This document shows positions 17,620 through 26,074 of a stretch of 32,245 nucleotides of DNA, piece after piece. This stretch comes from CAZRGV01 sp964599655 (GTDB lineage Bacteria > Planctomycetota > Planctomycetia > Isosphaerales > Isosphaeraceae), in assembly GCA_964599655.1 (NCBI GenBank), contig CAZRGV010000067.1, positions 1 to 32,245 on the forward strand, read 5' to 3'. The position numbers and the translations under genes are program-made. The notes beneath the pieces are model-generated. The model was not told the DNA's origin and ran no database searches. It was given only the letters and a program-made list of their open reading frames with translations. Each line of letters begins with the position of its first letter. The stretch's first letter is position 1.

Positions 17620-18732
17620 TCAATCGGCGCGGAAACGTTTGAGCTGATCCTCGTCGAGCTCGACGCCGAGGCCGGGCTTCTCGGGCACTCGGGCGGTTTC
17701 GGGGCCGATATTCAAGGGTTCGCGGAGCATGTCGGCGTCGTGGTAGAGCGGTCCGAGGATATCGGCGGGATAGGTGCGGCTGTCGATGGCATCGACGGCG
17801 CAGGCCAGGTGGAGCATCGCGGCGCTGGCGATTCCCAGCTCCAGGTTGCTGCCGATGTGGCAGACGAGGCCCGCCGCCTTGGCGACGTGGGCGATCTCGA
17901 CCGACGCCGCGAGGCCGCCGTTCTTGCCGGGATAGAGGCTGATAACGTCGGCCGCGTTCGCGGCGGCGACGTTCCAGGCATCCGCGAGGGTGAAGACACT
18001 TTCATCAACCATGATGGGAATGCCGATGCCTCGCAGGTCGGACATGGCCTCGAGGTTTCCGGGCGGAATCGGCTGTTCCGCGACGAGGAGGTCGCAGGAA
18101 TAGAGTTGTTCGAGGGCCCGGCGCGCGATGGTGGCGTTCCAGCCGCAGTTGGCGTCGACGGTGATCGGGATGCTCGGCCCGGCGACTTCGCGGACGGCTC
18201 GCACGCGCTCGAGGTCGCCTTGCAGGTCGATGCCGACCTTGACCTTCAGGCAACGCACGCCCCAGCCGAGGAAGCGTTCGGCCAGCTCGACGGCTCGGGG
18301 AACCTCGAAGGCGCCGATCATCATCTTGATCGGCACCTCGTCGCGAAGTTTGCCGCCGAGCAGGCGATAGACGGGCAACCCGGCGATCTTGCCGGAGATG
18401 TCCCAGAGGGCCATTTCGACGGCCGACCGGGTGAACGGGTTGAGCTTGAGGACGCGCTCCATGACGCCCCGAAGCTCGTTGATGCGTGTTGGGTCGGAGC
18501 CGACGAGGGCCGGTGAGAGCACGTCGTGGACGGCCGAGACGCAGGAGCGGCTGGTCTCGCCGCTCCAGAGGGCCGAGACGGTGGCCTCGCCCAGGCCGAC
18601 GACTCCGCCGTCGGTGAAGACGCGGATGATGGCGTAGTCGGAGGTCACATGGTCGCCGTGGGCCGTCCGGGTGCTCAGACCGGGCTTGAGCGGGACGCGG
18701 ACGGGAATGGCCTCGATCTTGGTGATTTTCAT
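17620..18732 (-). CDS. Mandelate racemase / muconate lactonizing enzyme family protein (enolase superfamily)
   Basis: Enolase-superfamily enzymes abstract a proton alpha to a carboxylate with Mg2+. The 370-residue product is full length. The cap domain spans about 1-125; the barrel has Lys163 and Lys165 in KVKVG, metal ligands Asp193 (VDANCGW), Glu219 (AEQPIP) and Asp243/Glu244 (VDES), and Lys270 in YPGKNGG. The K-x-K plus late Lys pattern places it with the MLE subgroup (cycloisomerases, racemases, epimerases) rather than with acid-sugar dehydratases, which use a His-Asp pair. Substrate is not predictable. The start at 18732 has GAGG eight bases upstream and overlaps the stop of the MFS gene by four bases (ATGA), indicating translational coupling. 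It is the last gene of a three-gene unit with the transporter and the dimethylformamidase-like gene. Confidence 0.9.
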   Translation of the reverse strand: MKITKIEAIPVRVPLKPGLSTRTAHGDHVTSDYAIIRVFTDGGVVGLGEATVSALWSGETSRSCVSAVHDVLSPALVGSDPTRINELRGVMERVLKLNPFTRSAVEMALWDISGKIAGLPVYRLLGGKLRDEVPIKMMIGAFEVPRAVELAERFLGWGVRCLKVKVGIDLQGDLERVRAVREVAGPSIPITVDANCGWNATIARRALEQLYSCDLLVAEQPIPPGNLEAMSDLRGIGIPIMVDESVFTLADAWNVAAANAADVISLYPGKNGGLAASVEIAHVAKAAGLVCHIGSNLELGIASAAMLHLACAVDAIDSRTYPADILGPLYHDADMLREPLNIGPETARVPEKPGLGVELDEDQLKRFRAD

Positions 18733-20147
18733 GGGTTGTCCTCGAAAACAGGTCGCGCGGACGGGCGCTTCGTCCGTTCGACGGCGGATCGGTTCGGGTT
18801 GAGCAAAAGCCAGCAGACACCACCGGCCAGGTAGATGCCTGCCAGGAGGTAAAGCACCTGGTTCCAGTCGCCAGCGGTTTTATTGATATGGTCGAGCAAG
18901 TGACCAAGCATTTTCGGGCAAGCGATCGCGCCGACATTTCCGGCGATGTTCATGATCGCGAAGATCAACGCCGTCCGGCGTCCGCCGATGTCCATGGTAG
19001 CGGCCCAGGTCGTCGGTCCGGTCAGGCTGAAGAAGACCTGCCCGAGGGAGAGGACCAGAACGGCCGTGAGGGCGGTGCCGCAGAACGCACCGGCGTAGGT
19101 TGCCAACGCGCAGAGGAAGAGCGAGATCGCCGACAGGCCGCTCCGGCTCAGCCACTTGCTGCCGGTTCGGGTCAGAATCGCGTCGACGAGAACCCCGCCC
19201 AGCGGGCTTCCGACCACGACGGCGATCATCGGCAGCATCGCCAGCAGGCCGGCGTTCTTGTAGGCGACGTGGTGGCTCCGCTCTAGGTAGCTGGGGAACC
19301 ACGTGATGAAAAACGCATATCCGAAGGCGCGGAAGAACGACTGCCCGCAATGGGCCCAGAGGGGGAGACTCGTGACCAGCGCGATGGTCGTGTCGAGCGG
19401 TGAGGCGGCGGGCCCGGCGAGGTCGGGTGAAGCGGCTTCGGCATCCTTTGCCTGGTCGCGGAGGTTTGGGTCGTCGGGCGGGTCGGGCCGGCCTCGGATC
19501 AGTCGGACCTCGGCCTGGTTCACGGCCGGATGTTCCTCGGGCCGGTTGCGGAACCACACATAGAAGAGGATCGCCCAGACGACTCCGACCACCGAATAGG
19601 CCTGGAAGACCGTTCGCCAGTTCATCAAGGGCAGGAGCATGGCCGTCAGGCCCTGGGCCAGCACCGAGCCGGCCGACATGCAGCCCGTCGGGACCGCGCT
19701 GGCGATGCCACGGCGATGGAGCGGAAACCAGTCGGTGATGACCTTGGCCATGATCGGAAAGAGCCCTCCCTCGGCCAGTCCCACCGCGATGCGAGACCAT
19801 CGCATCATCGCCTCGGTATCCGTCCAGGAGGTCCAGAACGTGAAGGCCGACCAGAGCAGGCTGATGAGTGCCAGCGAGACGCGGGCTCCGAGGCGGTCGC
19901 CCAGCCAGCCGCCGGGAATCTGGGTCCAGATGTAGCCGACGAAGAACCCGCCGAGGATGTCGCCCATGGCGGGGTCGGAGAACGAGAGCTCTTTCTGAAT
20001 CGTCGAGGCGGCCGGAGAGATGCAGACCCGGACGAGATAGGCGTTGATCGCCGCGAAGGCCAGCGCCAGGAGCACGAGGTAACGGACGTTCGACGGTCGT
20101 TCCGCCTGGTCGATCCTGGTCGATCCGGCCTCCACCGGGTGGCTCAT
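18729..20147 (-). CDS. MFS transporter, anion:cation symporter (ACS) type
   Basis: The 472-residue product has about 12 transmembrane helices in two halves, joined by a charged central loop of about 60 residues (from RNRPEEHP to SPLDTTIAL). The loop between helices 2 and 3 carries the MFS signature GGWLGDRLGAR. The set VGLAEGGLFP and ITDWFPLHRRG is typical of ACS members, which import organic acids such as hexuronates, phthalate or galactonate with a cation. It sits in the inner membrane. The start at 20147 has GGAG nine bases upstream, inside the end of the preceding gene, from which only four bases separate it. Coupled to an MLE-type enzyme, it probably imports that enzyme's substrate; this is inference from context. 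Confidence 0.92.
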   Translation of the reverse strand: MSHPVEAGSTRIDQAERPSNVRYLVLLALAFAAINAYLVRVCISPAASTIQKELSFSDPAMGDILGGFFVGYIWTQIPGGWLGDRLGARVSLALISLLWSAFTFWTSWTDTEAMMRWSRIAVGLAEGGLFPIMAKVITDWFPLHRRGIASAVPTGCMSAGSVLAQGLTAMLLPLMNWRTVFQAYSVVGVVWAILFYVWFRNRPEEHPAVNQAEVRLIRGRPDPPDDPNLRDQAKDAEAASPDLAGPAASPLDTTIALVTSLPLWAHCGQSFFRAFGYAFFITWFPSYLERSHHVAYKNAGLLAMLPMIAVVVGSPLGGVLVDAILTRTGSKWLSRSGLSAISLFLCALATYAGAFCGTALTAVLVLSLGQVFFSLTGPTTWAATMDIGGRRTALIFAIMNIAGNVGAIACPKMLGHLLDHINKTAGDWNQVLYLLAGIYLAGGVCWLLLNPNRSAVERTKRPSARPVFEDNP

Positions 20148-20151
20148 GGCA

Positions 20152-21744
20152 TCAGGCTCCCTCGCCGAGGAACCGGTTGAGCACGTTAGCCGTGACCTTC
20201 GACAGGGGCTCGTCGACCAGCAGGCTACTCGGATAAGTGATCGAGCCCGCGGCGAAGACCGCGCCTCCGCTGTCGGTTTCGTAAAAGGCCATGTGAGCCC
20301 CGCCGTCGTCGGGGTTGATGCCCTTGGCCAGCACGAGCACGCCCGGCGGCGAGTGTGGCGAGACCTTGTCGGTTTCGTGTCCGGAGGCGCCGCCTTCGCA
20401 GCGTCGATGCAGGCTCTGGATGCCGAGGAGGTCGCCCGATTTCAGGCCGGTGCCGGCGAAGGCCCAGTGATCGGGCTCGACCACGCGATAAGGCGCGGCC
20501 GACATGATCCCCGCGTCGGTGAACACGACGCCGAGGAGGCTGGCCTCCGACTCGCCGCTGGTCAGGTGGAACCGGCTCTCCAGGCCCTTCGGCAACAGGC
20601 CCTGACTCCCGTTCTTGACGATCATCGTGTCCGGGTCCGGCAGCTCGACCTCGCAGTTCAGGCCGTTGCCGCCGAGGTACATCAGCTTACCGCCGCGATG
20701 AAAGACCCAATCCTTCACCCGTTGATACATGAATTTCGTCCAGTATTCGGGGTGCGGGCCCAGAATCAGGACGCGGTAGGCGTCGAGGTCGAGGGTGCCG
20801 TCGTGAAGCTGCGACTCGGCGTAAAAGTCGTACGAGAACCCCTCGCGTTCCAGCCAGCCGAGCAACCGCCATTCGGCGGGCGCCAGGTGGCAGGCCGCCC
20901 GCCCTTCGATCGGGTCGGTCACGCGCTCCTGGGGGTCGATATGATTGATCGGTTCCGGGCGATCGAACGAGAGGGGGGCGTAGTCGTCGCTGTCGTAGAT
21001 GACGTGGTTCGGGTCGGTGTAGCGCTTCAACTCCTGGCGGGCGTTGACCGTCGGCGTGGGGGGAAGCCGAACGGGGAGGATGTAGTTGCTTCGGCCGCCG
21101 AAGTTGTTGTAGGCGTTCCAGGTCAGGTTCGAGGCGAGCACCGCGATCGGGGCGATGGGGCGTTTCGGCGCGACGACCCAGGGGAACGAGAACGCCAGGC
21201 CCGCGGCCGTCCTCGCGTGGAAGTAGTAGAGGCCGGATCGCTCCGGCGCCTCGACAAACTGGCGATGATGCGGGCTGGTGTAGCCTTGCTGGTTCCACGC
21301 GACGCCCGTTCTGGTGTAGTCGCCGTCGGGCGTGATCTGCATCACGGCGCGCGGGCCGTGCTCGTCGAACCAGCCGAGGTTGCGAACAAACGTCTTTTCC
21401 CAGCCGTGCCGCCAGAGACTCAACGCATAGGGCTCGACCGAATGGACCCGGAACTCCGATCGCTCGCCGGCGCGGACCCACTTGGGCCAGACGTAGCCGA
21501 GGAGTCCATCGGAGAGCAGGCGGACGTGGTAGGGTGGCTGGCCGTCCCGAATCGTCAATCGCACGCGCTTCGAGCCGAAGCCAGGCCGGGCCAGGGTCAC
21601 GGTGTAGTCGCCCGGCGGAATGTCGGCATGGACCGACCCGCTGGCCCGCGAACGGGCCTCGAACGAACCCGCCGCTCCTTCGAATTCGAGCAGGACGTCG
21701 GGCAAGGCAACGTAACGTTCATCGCTGACGTAGGCGAGCAGCAT
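20152..21744 (-). CDS. N,N-dimethylformamidase beta-subunit-like protein
   Basis: The 530-residue product matches the family named after the large subunit of N,N-dimethylformamidase, which hydrolyses an amide at a mononuclear iron site; most members have no tested function. The N-terminal 65 residues resemble a transthyretin/carboxypeptidase-regulatory-like domain (PPGDYTVTLARPGF). The family signature NAYNNFGGRSNY (210-221) and GPHPEYWTKFMY (around 315) are clear, and a glutamine-amidotransferase-like Rossmann core is suggested by YRVLILGPHPEYW and GGKLMYLGGNG. No small alpha subunit is encoded nearby, so a true dimethylformamidase is unlikely. The start at 21744 is preferred because the fold begins there, though ribosome-binding sites are weak; 21768 is the alternative. 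It heads a tight operon with the MFS and MLE genes. Confidence 0.8.
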   Translation of the reverse strand: MLLAYVSDERYVALPDVLLEFEGAAGSFEARSRASGSVHADIPPGDYTVTLARPGFGSKRVRLTIRDGQPPYHVRLLSDGLLGYVWPKWVRAGERSEFRVHSVEPYALSLWRHGWEKTFVRNLGWFDEHGPRAVMQITPDGDYTRTGVAWNQQGYTSPHHRQFVEAPERSGLYYFHARTAAGLAFSFPWVVAPKRPIAPIAVLASNLTWNAYNNFGGRSNYILPVRLPPTPTVNARQELKRYTDPNHVIYDSDDYAPLSFDRPEPINHIDPQERVTDPIEGRAACHLAPAEWRLLGWLEREGFSYDFYAESQLHDGTLDLDAYRVLILGPHPEYWTKFMYQRVKDWVFHRGGKLMYLGGNGLNCEVELPDPDTMIVKNGSQGLLPKGLESRFHLTSGESEASLLGVVFTDAGIMSAAPYRVVEPDHWAFAGTGLKSGDLLGIQSLHRRCEGGASGHETDKVSPHSPPGVLVLAKGINPDDGGAHMAFYETDSGGAVFAAGSITYPSSLLVDEPLSKVTANVLNRFLGEGA

Positions 21745-21871
21745 GGTGGGACCAGGTCGAGGGCACATCCGGGCGTGATGGCGAGAAAAACCGAGATCGG
21801 TTATCCCATCTCGCCTGGCGCCGGTCCAGAAGAATCGCCGAAGGACGCGCGGGCTCTCGGTTCCCGCCGGC

Positions 21872-23029
21872 TCAGCCCTCGTTCTGGTATCCGGCCAGGA
21901 ACCGCCGGTCGATCCAGTCCTTGAGCCAGTAGGCGGCTCGACCTTGCCAGTGCAGTGGTCCCCAGGTGGCCAGGCCCGTGCCGTCTCCCAGGTTGAGGAT
22001 CAGGAGAAATCGCGACTGCGGCCGGAACGTCCGTGGGGCACGATCTTCCACCGAGGCCAGCAGGTTGTGGAACAGGATCGGTGCCTGGCGGATCGCGTAG
22101 ACGCCCACCTTCGCCAGTGAGTGGCCCTCCAGGGCCACGCAATCGCCGCCGCCATGAATCCTCGCGTCGGCAATCGAGCGAAGCTGGGCATCGACCCGCA
22201 ACGCCCCCTGATCGTCGGTGGGAAGACCGGTTTCGCGGAGAATCAACGAGGGAACCAGGCCGATGGCCGAGATCAGATGGTCAAAGGAGAACGTCCGGCC
22301 ATCTTCGGTCCGGATCACACCAGGCCCGACGTGGACCACGTTGGCCCGGTTGACGATCTCGATGCCTCGGCGGCGAAGGTTCCGGGACACCCCTTCGGCC
22401 AGCCGTCGGCCGAAGGATTCGAGGATCCGCTCGCCTCGCGTGACAAGGGTGATCGCGATGGTTCGGTTGTGGTCGCGGGCCAGGCGAAGAAGGTTCCCTC
22501 CCAGCTCGCAGGCGGTGGCACCGCCTCCCAACACCAGCACGCGAACGGGTTTCGAGGCGTTCGGCGATCGAAAGCGCGCCTCCAGCTCTTGCCGAAGCCG
22601 CCAGAGGTTCCGGATCGGCTTGACCGGCGTGCCAAACTCGGCCAGGCCAGGGACCGAATCGACGGGCACCTCGCTTCCCAGGTCGAGCGAGAGCGCGTCG
22701 TAAGCGAGCGGCGGACCACTTTCGAGATGGATCGTTCGGGATTCGACGTCAATGGCCGTGGCGCGATCTCGAAGAAACCGCCCACCGCCGCGATTGACGA
22801 GCGCGCCCACGTCGACCTGATCCAGCTCGGGCGGATAGATCCCGCCGAGCATGCCGGTGGCCAGGCCCGAGTACCAGAAGTTGTCGGGGGCGACCAGGAC
22901 CAGCTCGATTCCGCGAGCAGCGAACGCGCTCGCTCTCTTGATGGTATAAAGATGAGCGTGACCGGCACCGAGCAGCACGACGCGACGGCGAGGAGGCTCA
23001 CCGGTACGGCTCCGTTCGGGGGAATCCAT
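21872..23029 (-). CDS. FAD-dependent NAD(P)H oxidoreductase, NDH-2 / SelD-fusion-like type
   Basis: The 385-residue product is a two-dinucleotide-binding flavoprotein. FAD binding is marked by VVLLGAGHAHL (17-27) and GGGDCVAL (293-300); the second Rossmann motif VLVLGGGATACELGGNL (164-180) binds NAD(P)H. GHAHL is typical of the NADH-dehydrogenase-like domain found fused to selenide-water dikinase and of its stand-alone relatives. The C-terminus (WLKDWIDRRFLAGYQ) resembles the amphipathic membrane-binding tail of type II NADH dehydrogenases, so it may feed electrons to quinone at the membrane. The start at 23029 is chosen because the frame upstream crosses into the divergent promoter region; its ribosome-binding site is weak. 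No selD gene is in the window. Confidence 0.85.
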   Translation of the reverse strand: MDSPERSRTGEPPRRRVVLLGAGHAHLYTIKRASAFAARGIELVLVAPDNFWYSGLATGMLGGIYPPELDQVDVGALVNRGGGRFLRDRATAIDVESRTIHLESGPPLAYDALSLDLGSEVPVDSVPGLAEFGTPVKPIRNLWRLRQELEARFRSPNASKPVRVLVLGGGATACELGGNLLRLARDHNRTIAITLVTRGERILESFGRRLAEGVSRNLRRRGIEIVNRANVVHVGPGVIRTEDGRTFSFDHLISAIGLVPSLILRETGLPTDDQGALRVDAQLRSIADARIHGGGDCVALEGHSLAKVGVYAIRQAPILFHNLLASVEDRAPRTFRPQSRFLLILNLGDGTGLATWGPLHWQGRAAYWLKDWIDRRFLAGYQNEG

Positions 23030-23063
23030 CGCGATGGCCCAGTCTCTCGCCGCGCGGTTCCAT

Positions 23064-23128
23064 TCCGGCCGTTGGGCCGGATTCTCCGTGATGCTGGGAT
23101 ATCCCCCAGCCGTTCTCGGTTGTAAAAT
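23064..23128. promoter_or_regulatory. Two inverted repeats and a -10-like box between divergent genes
   Basis: Between the flavoprotein and inositol oxygenase genes lie a 7-bp perfect stem with a 4-base loop (TCCGGCC 23064-23070 / GGCCGGA 23075-23081) and a 6-bp stem (GCTGGG 23093-23098 / CCCAGC 23105-23110). A plus-strand TAAAAT at 23123-23128 is a -10 candidate 58 bp before the inositol oxygenase start. No good -35 box is seen; the second repeat lies where it would be, as expected of an activator or repressor site. Confidence 0.35.
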
Positions 23129-23186
23129 ACCCGAAGTCATCGTGAACGTTCGACACCATCCACGGGCGAGGGAAGGATCCATTCTC

Positions 23187-24083
23187 ATGGCCGATGCTGA
23201 GTCGTCGCGACCGGGACAGGGCCCTCTGGCCGACCTGGATGAGTGGGAAACGGTCTTCGACCCGACGGCGAGCGAACCGGCCGAGCCCGGCGGTCCCGAT
23301 CCGATGTCGGCCGAGGGCAAAACCTTCCGCGACTACCGCAACAACGTCCGCGACGGCGTGCGCGAGTTCTACCGGCTCAACCACACCCACCAGACCTTCG
23401 ACTTCGTTCTGGCCAAGAAGCGCGAATATCTGACGAAGTCGAAGCGTCGCATGGGCATCTGGGAGGCCATGGAGTTTCTCAACACGCTGGTCGACGACAG
23501 CGATCCCGACGTCGACTTTTCCCAGATTGAACACCTGATGATGACCGCCGAGGCGATCCGCCGCGACGGCCACCCTCGCTGGTTCATCCTCACGGGCCTG
23601 ATCCACGACCTTGGCAAGGTCCTCTGCCTCTTCGGCGAACCCCAGTGGGCCGTCGTCGGCGACACGTTCCCCGTCGGCTGCCGCTACTCCGACCGAATCG
23701 TTTTCCCCGAGTTCTTCGCCGACAACCCCGATTCGAAGGTCGCGGAATACCAGACGCCGTGTGGCATCTACGAGGAAGGTTGCGGGCTCGACAAGGTTCA
23801 CCTCTCCTGGGGACACGACGAGTACTTGTATCATGTCGTGAAGGACTACCTCCCCGAAGAGGGCCTGGCGATGATCCGGTATCACTCGTTCTACGCCGGG
23901 CATCGCGAGGGGCAATACACCCACCTGATGAACGATCGCGACCACGAACTGATGAACTGGGTCCGCGCGTTCAACCCGTACGACCTGTACTCCAAGGGAC
24001 ACGTTCGACCCGACGTGGCCGCCTTGACGCCCTACTATCGCGACCTGATCGACGAGTTCTTCCCGGCAACACTTGCCTGGTAA
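23187..24083 (+). CDS. Inositol oxygenase (myo-inositol to D-glucuronate)
   Basis: MIOX is a di-iron dioxygenase of the HD-domain superfamily that opens myo-inositol to D-glucuronate. All six iron ligands of the animal enzyme have counterparts here with nearly the same spacing: His116 (QIEH), His140-Asp141 (GLIHDLGK), His210 (SWGHDEY), His233 (RYHSF) and Asp266 (NPYDLYSK). Substrate-contacting LVDDSDPDVD (101-110) and Lys144 are also present. The 298-residue length fits the family, with a poorly conserved lead of about 45 residues. The start at 23187 has GGAAGGA nine bases upstream; the frame continues back to 23034 into the promoter region. No uronate isomerase or other inositol gene is adjacent; the two ACS-type transporters in the window could handle hexuronate, which is only suggestive. 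Confidence 0.95.
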   Translation: MADAESSRPGQGPLADLDEWETVFDPTASEPAEPGGPDPMSAEGKTFRDYRNNVRDGVREFYRLNHTHQTFDFVLAKKREYLTKSKRRMGIWEAMEFLNTLVDDSDPDVDFSQIEHLMMTAEAIRRDGHPRWFILTGLIHDLGKVLCLFGEPQWAVVGDTFPVGCRYSDRIVFPEFFADNPDSKVAEYQTPCGIYEEGCGLDKVHLSWGHDEYLYHVVKDYLPEEGLAMIRYHSFYAGHREGQYTHLMNDRDHELMNWVRAFNPYDLYSKGHVRPDVAALTPYYRDLIDEFFPATLAW

Positions 24084-24131
24084 GAATTGGCCTGGAGACT
24101 TGATAAAACGATCGATTCGGATCTCGCGACA

Positions 24132-25577
24132 TCAGGCCAGAAGCTTCGTGACCACCTGCCCTTCGACGTCAGTGAGGCGGAAGTCGCGGCCCTGGAAGCG
24201 GAACGTGAGCCGCTCGTGGTCGAGGCCGAGCAGGTGAAGGATCGTCGCGTGGAGGTCGTGGACGTGGACGCGATCCTCGACCGGCGCGAAGCCGAAGTCG
24301 TCGGTAGCGCCCAGGGTCAGGCCGGGCCGGATGCCGCCACCGGCCATCCAGATCGTGTAGGCATCGACATGATGATTTCGGCCGATATGCTCGCGCACCT
24401 CGCCCATGGGCGTGCGGCCAAACTCACCGCCCCAGACGACCAGGGTCGAGTCAAGCAGCCCTCGCGCCTTCAGATCCTGGATCAAGGCGGCGCAGGGCCG
24501 GTCGATATCGTGGCAAACCTTGTCGAGATCCCCTTGGAGGTCCTGGCCGGGTGAGCCGTGGTGGTCCCAGTCGGTGTGGTAGAGTTGCACGAACCGGACG
24601 CCTCGCTCGACCAGCCGGCGCGCCAGCAGGCAGTTGTTCGCGAACGAGGGACGCCCAGGCTCGGCGCCATAGAGGGCGAGCGTTTCTCGCGTCTCGCCAT
24701 TGAGGTCAATCAGCTCGGGCGCGCTCGTTTGCATCCGGTAGGCCATCTCGTACGACGCGATCCGAGCGGCGATTTCCGGGTCGCCCGTCGCCTGGAGCCG
24801 CTCGTTATTCAGGTCGCGAATGGCGTCGAGGGCCCTCCGCTGCCGGTCCGCGCTGACGCCTCTGGGCCTCGACAAGTCGAGAATCGGCTCGGGGCCGTTG
24901 CGAAGGGGAACCCCTTGATAGGTGCTGGGCAGGAACCCGCTTCCCCAGAGCGGAGCGCCGCCTCTCGGTCCCCGGGGCCCCGACTGGAGCACGACGAAAC
25001 CCGGCAAATCGCGCGACTCGCTGCCGATCCCGTAGCTGACCCAGGCCCCCATGCTCGGCCGGCCGAACTGGGTTGTTCCAGTGTTCACGTAAAGTTTTGC
25101 TGGGGCGTGGTTGACCGGTTCGGTCACGAGCGATTTCACGAACGTCAGGTCGTCGGCCACCTTGGCCAGTTCCGGCAGACAGTCGGAGATCCAGGCGCCC
25201 GACTGGCCGTGCTGGGCGAACTTCCGGGCCGTCGCCAGCAGCTTCGGAGGTTCCTTGGTGAACGTGTCCATGAACGCGAACCGCTTCCCCGCGAGGAACG
25301 AGTCGGGGATCGGCTTGTCATGGTACTCCTGGAGCTTCGGCTTGTAGTCGAAGAGTTCGAGTTGGCTGGGACCGCCAGCCATGAACAGATAAATGACGCT
25401 TCGAACTCTGGGCGTGAAGTGTCCGGGCCGGGGCGCGAGGGGTTCGGTCTGGCTCGCGGCCCTGGCCCGACCGTCGTTCAGCAGCGAGCCGAGTGCCATC
25501 GAACCGATGCCGACGCCGCACTGGGCGAAAAAATGCCGTCGGGTCTGGTGGAGCAGGGGGTGGTCCTGGCTGTTCAT
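24132..25577 (-). CDS. DUF1501 family exported protein (alkaline-phosphatase/sulfatase-like fold)
   Basis: DUF1501 proteins are abundant in planctomycetes, exported by Tat and structurally related to sulfatases and phosphatases; their reaction is unknown. The 481-residue product starts with a Tat-type leader (QTRRHFFAQCGVGIGSMALG). Family landmarks are YLFMAGGPSQLELFDYKP, VNTGTTQFGRPSMGAWVSYG and the near-C-terminal WGGEFGRTPMGE with GRNHHVDAYTIWMAGGG. It is convergent with inositol oxygenase, 48 bp apart. The start at 25577 is chosen over 25613 because it places the twin-arginine leader correctly. It lies 39 bp after the SpoIIAA-like gene and belongs to the same operon as the DUF1549/DUF1553 gene, its usual genomic partner. 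Confidence 0.92.
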   Translation of the reverse strand: MNSQDHPLLHQTRRHFFAQCGVGIGSMALGSLLNDGRARAASQTEPLAPRPGHFTPRVRSVIYLFMAGGPSQLELFDYKPKLQEYHDKPIPDSFLAGKRFAFMDTFTKEPPKLLATARKFAQHGQSGAWISDCLPELAKVADDLTFVKSLVTEPVNHAPAKLYVNTGTTQFGRPSMGAWVSYGIGSESRDLPGFVVLQSGPRGPRGGAPLWGSGFLPSTYQGVPLRNGPEPILDLSRPRGVSADRQRRALDAIRDLNNERLQATGDPEIAARIASYEMAYRMQTSAPELIDLNGETRETLALYGAEPGRPSFANNCLLARRLVERGVRFVQLYHTDWDHHGSPGQDLQGDLDKVCHDIDRPCAALIQDLKARGLLDSTLVVWGGEFGRTPMGEVREHIGRNHHVDAYTIWMAGGGIRPGLTLGATDDFGFAPVEDRVHVHDLHATILHLLGLDHERLTFRFQGRDFRLTDVEGQVVTKLLA

Positions 25578-25616
25578 GCCGATTGGCCCTTTTGGTGGCG
25601 ATGCCACCCGCATGGT

Positions 25617-26039
25617 TCACATCATTGTAGGGATAAGCGTGCGTTGCGCCGACTCTCGCCACACGGCGGCGTCGATTCCCGCCCCTTCCTCGACCCATTG
25701 CCAGGCCGAGTCGATCTCCGAAACGTCGAAATCGCGGACCTTGCCCGTCGCGAACGGTTGGCAGAGTCGGGCCATCCACACCTCCCACTTGTGATCGCCG
25801 TCCAGGGCAATGCGCCCAAGGTCGTTGAAATGCTTGACGGGGAACGCGAAGTCGTCCCAGGCCGCGTTCAGATCCCAGCCGGAGAAATCCTCGAAGTGGG
25901 CGAGAAGCCTCACCTGGCCGTTCGCCTGAATGGCCGCCTCCACGGCCGGCGCGAACGTCTTGGAGTCGTCGAGGTGCGGCTTGCCGGTCAGGCGGAAGCC
26001 GAGAACCTTCCCCGATCCCCGGTCGAGTTGCGTGAACAT
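25617..26039 (-). CDS. SpoIIAA-like (STAS-related) protein
   Basis: The 140-residue product fits the SpoIIAA-like family (formerly DUF3478), a CRAL-TRIO/STAS-type fold. Features are GKVLGFRLTGK at the start (first strand), QVRLLAHFEDFSGWDLNAAWDD in the middle, and HFNDLGRIALDGDHKWEVWMARLCQPF, the typical strand-loop-helix with W-x-x-W. The C-terminal part (FDVSEIDSAWQWVEE) is usual. Its molecular role is not known; relatives are small soluble proteins without a kinase partner. The start at 26039 has GAGG eight bases upstream. It sits 35 bp after the cytochrome gene and 39 bp before the DUF1501 gene, clearly within the operon. Confidence 0.88.
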   Translation of the reverse strand: MFTQLDRGSGKVLGFRLTGKPHLDDSKTFAPAVEAAIQANGQVRLLAHFEDFSGWDLNAAWDDFAFPVKHFNDLGRIALDGDHKWEVWMARLCQPFATGKVRDFDVSEIDSAWQWVEEGAGIDAAVWRESAQRTLIPTMM

Positions 26040-26074
26040 CCGTCGGCCTCGATGAAATCGTGATCGGTCACGCG

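Noticed and set aside
17584..17620. T-run between the phosphatase and MLE-type genes as a terminator
   Set aside because: Only a weak four-base stem precedes TTTTT at 17612-17616, too little to call a terminator.
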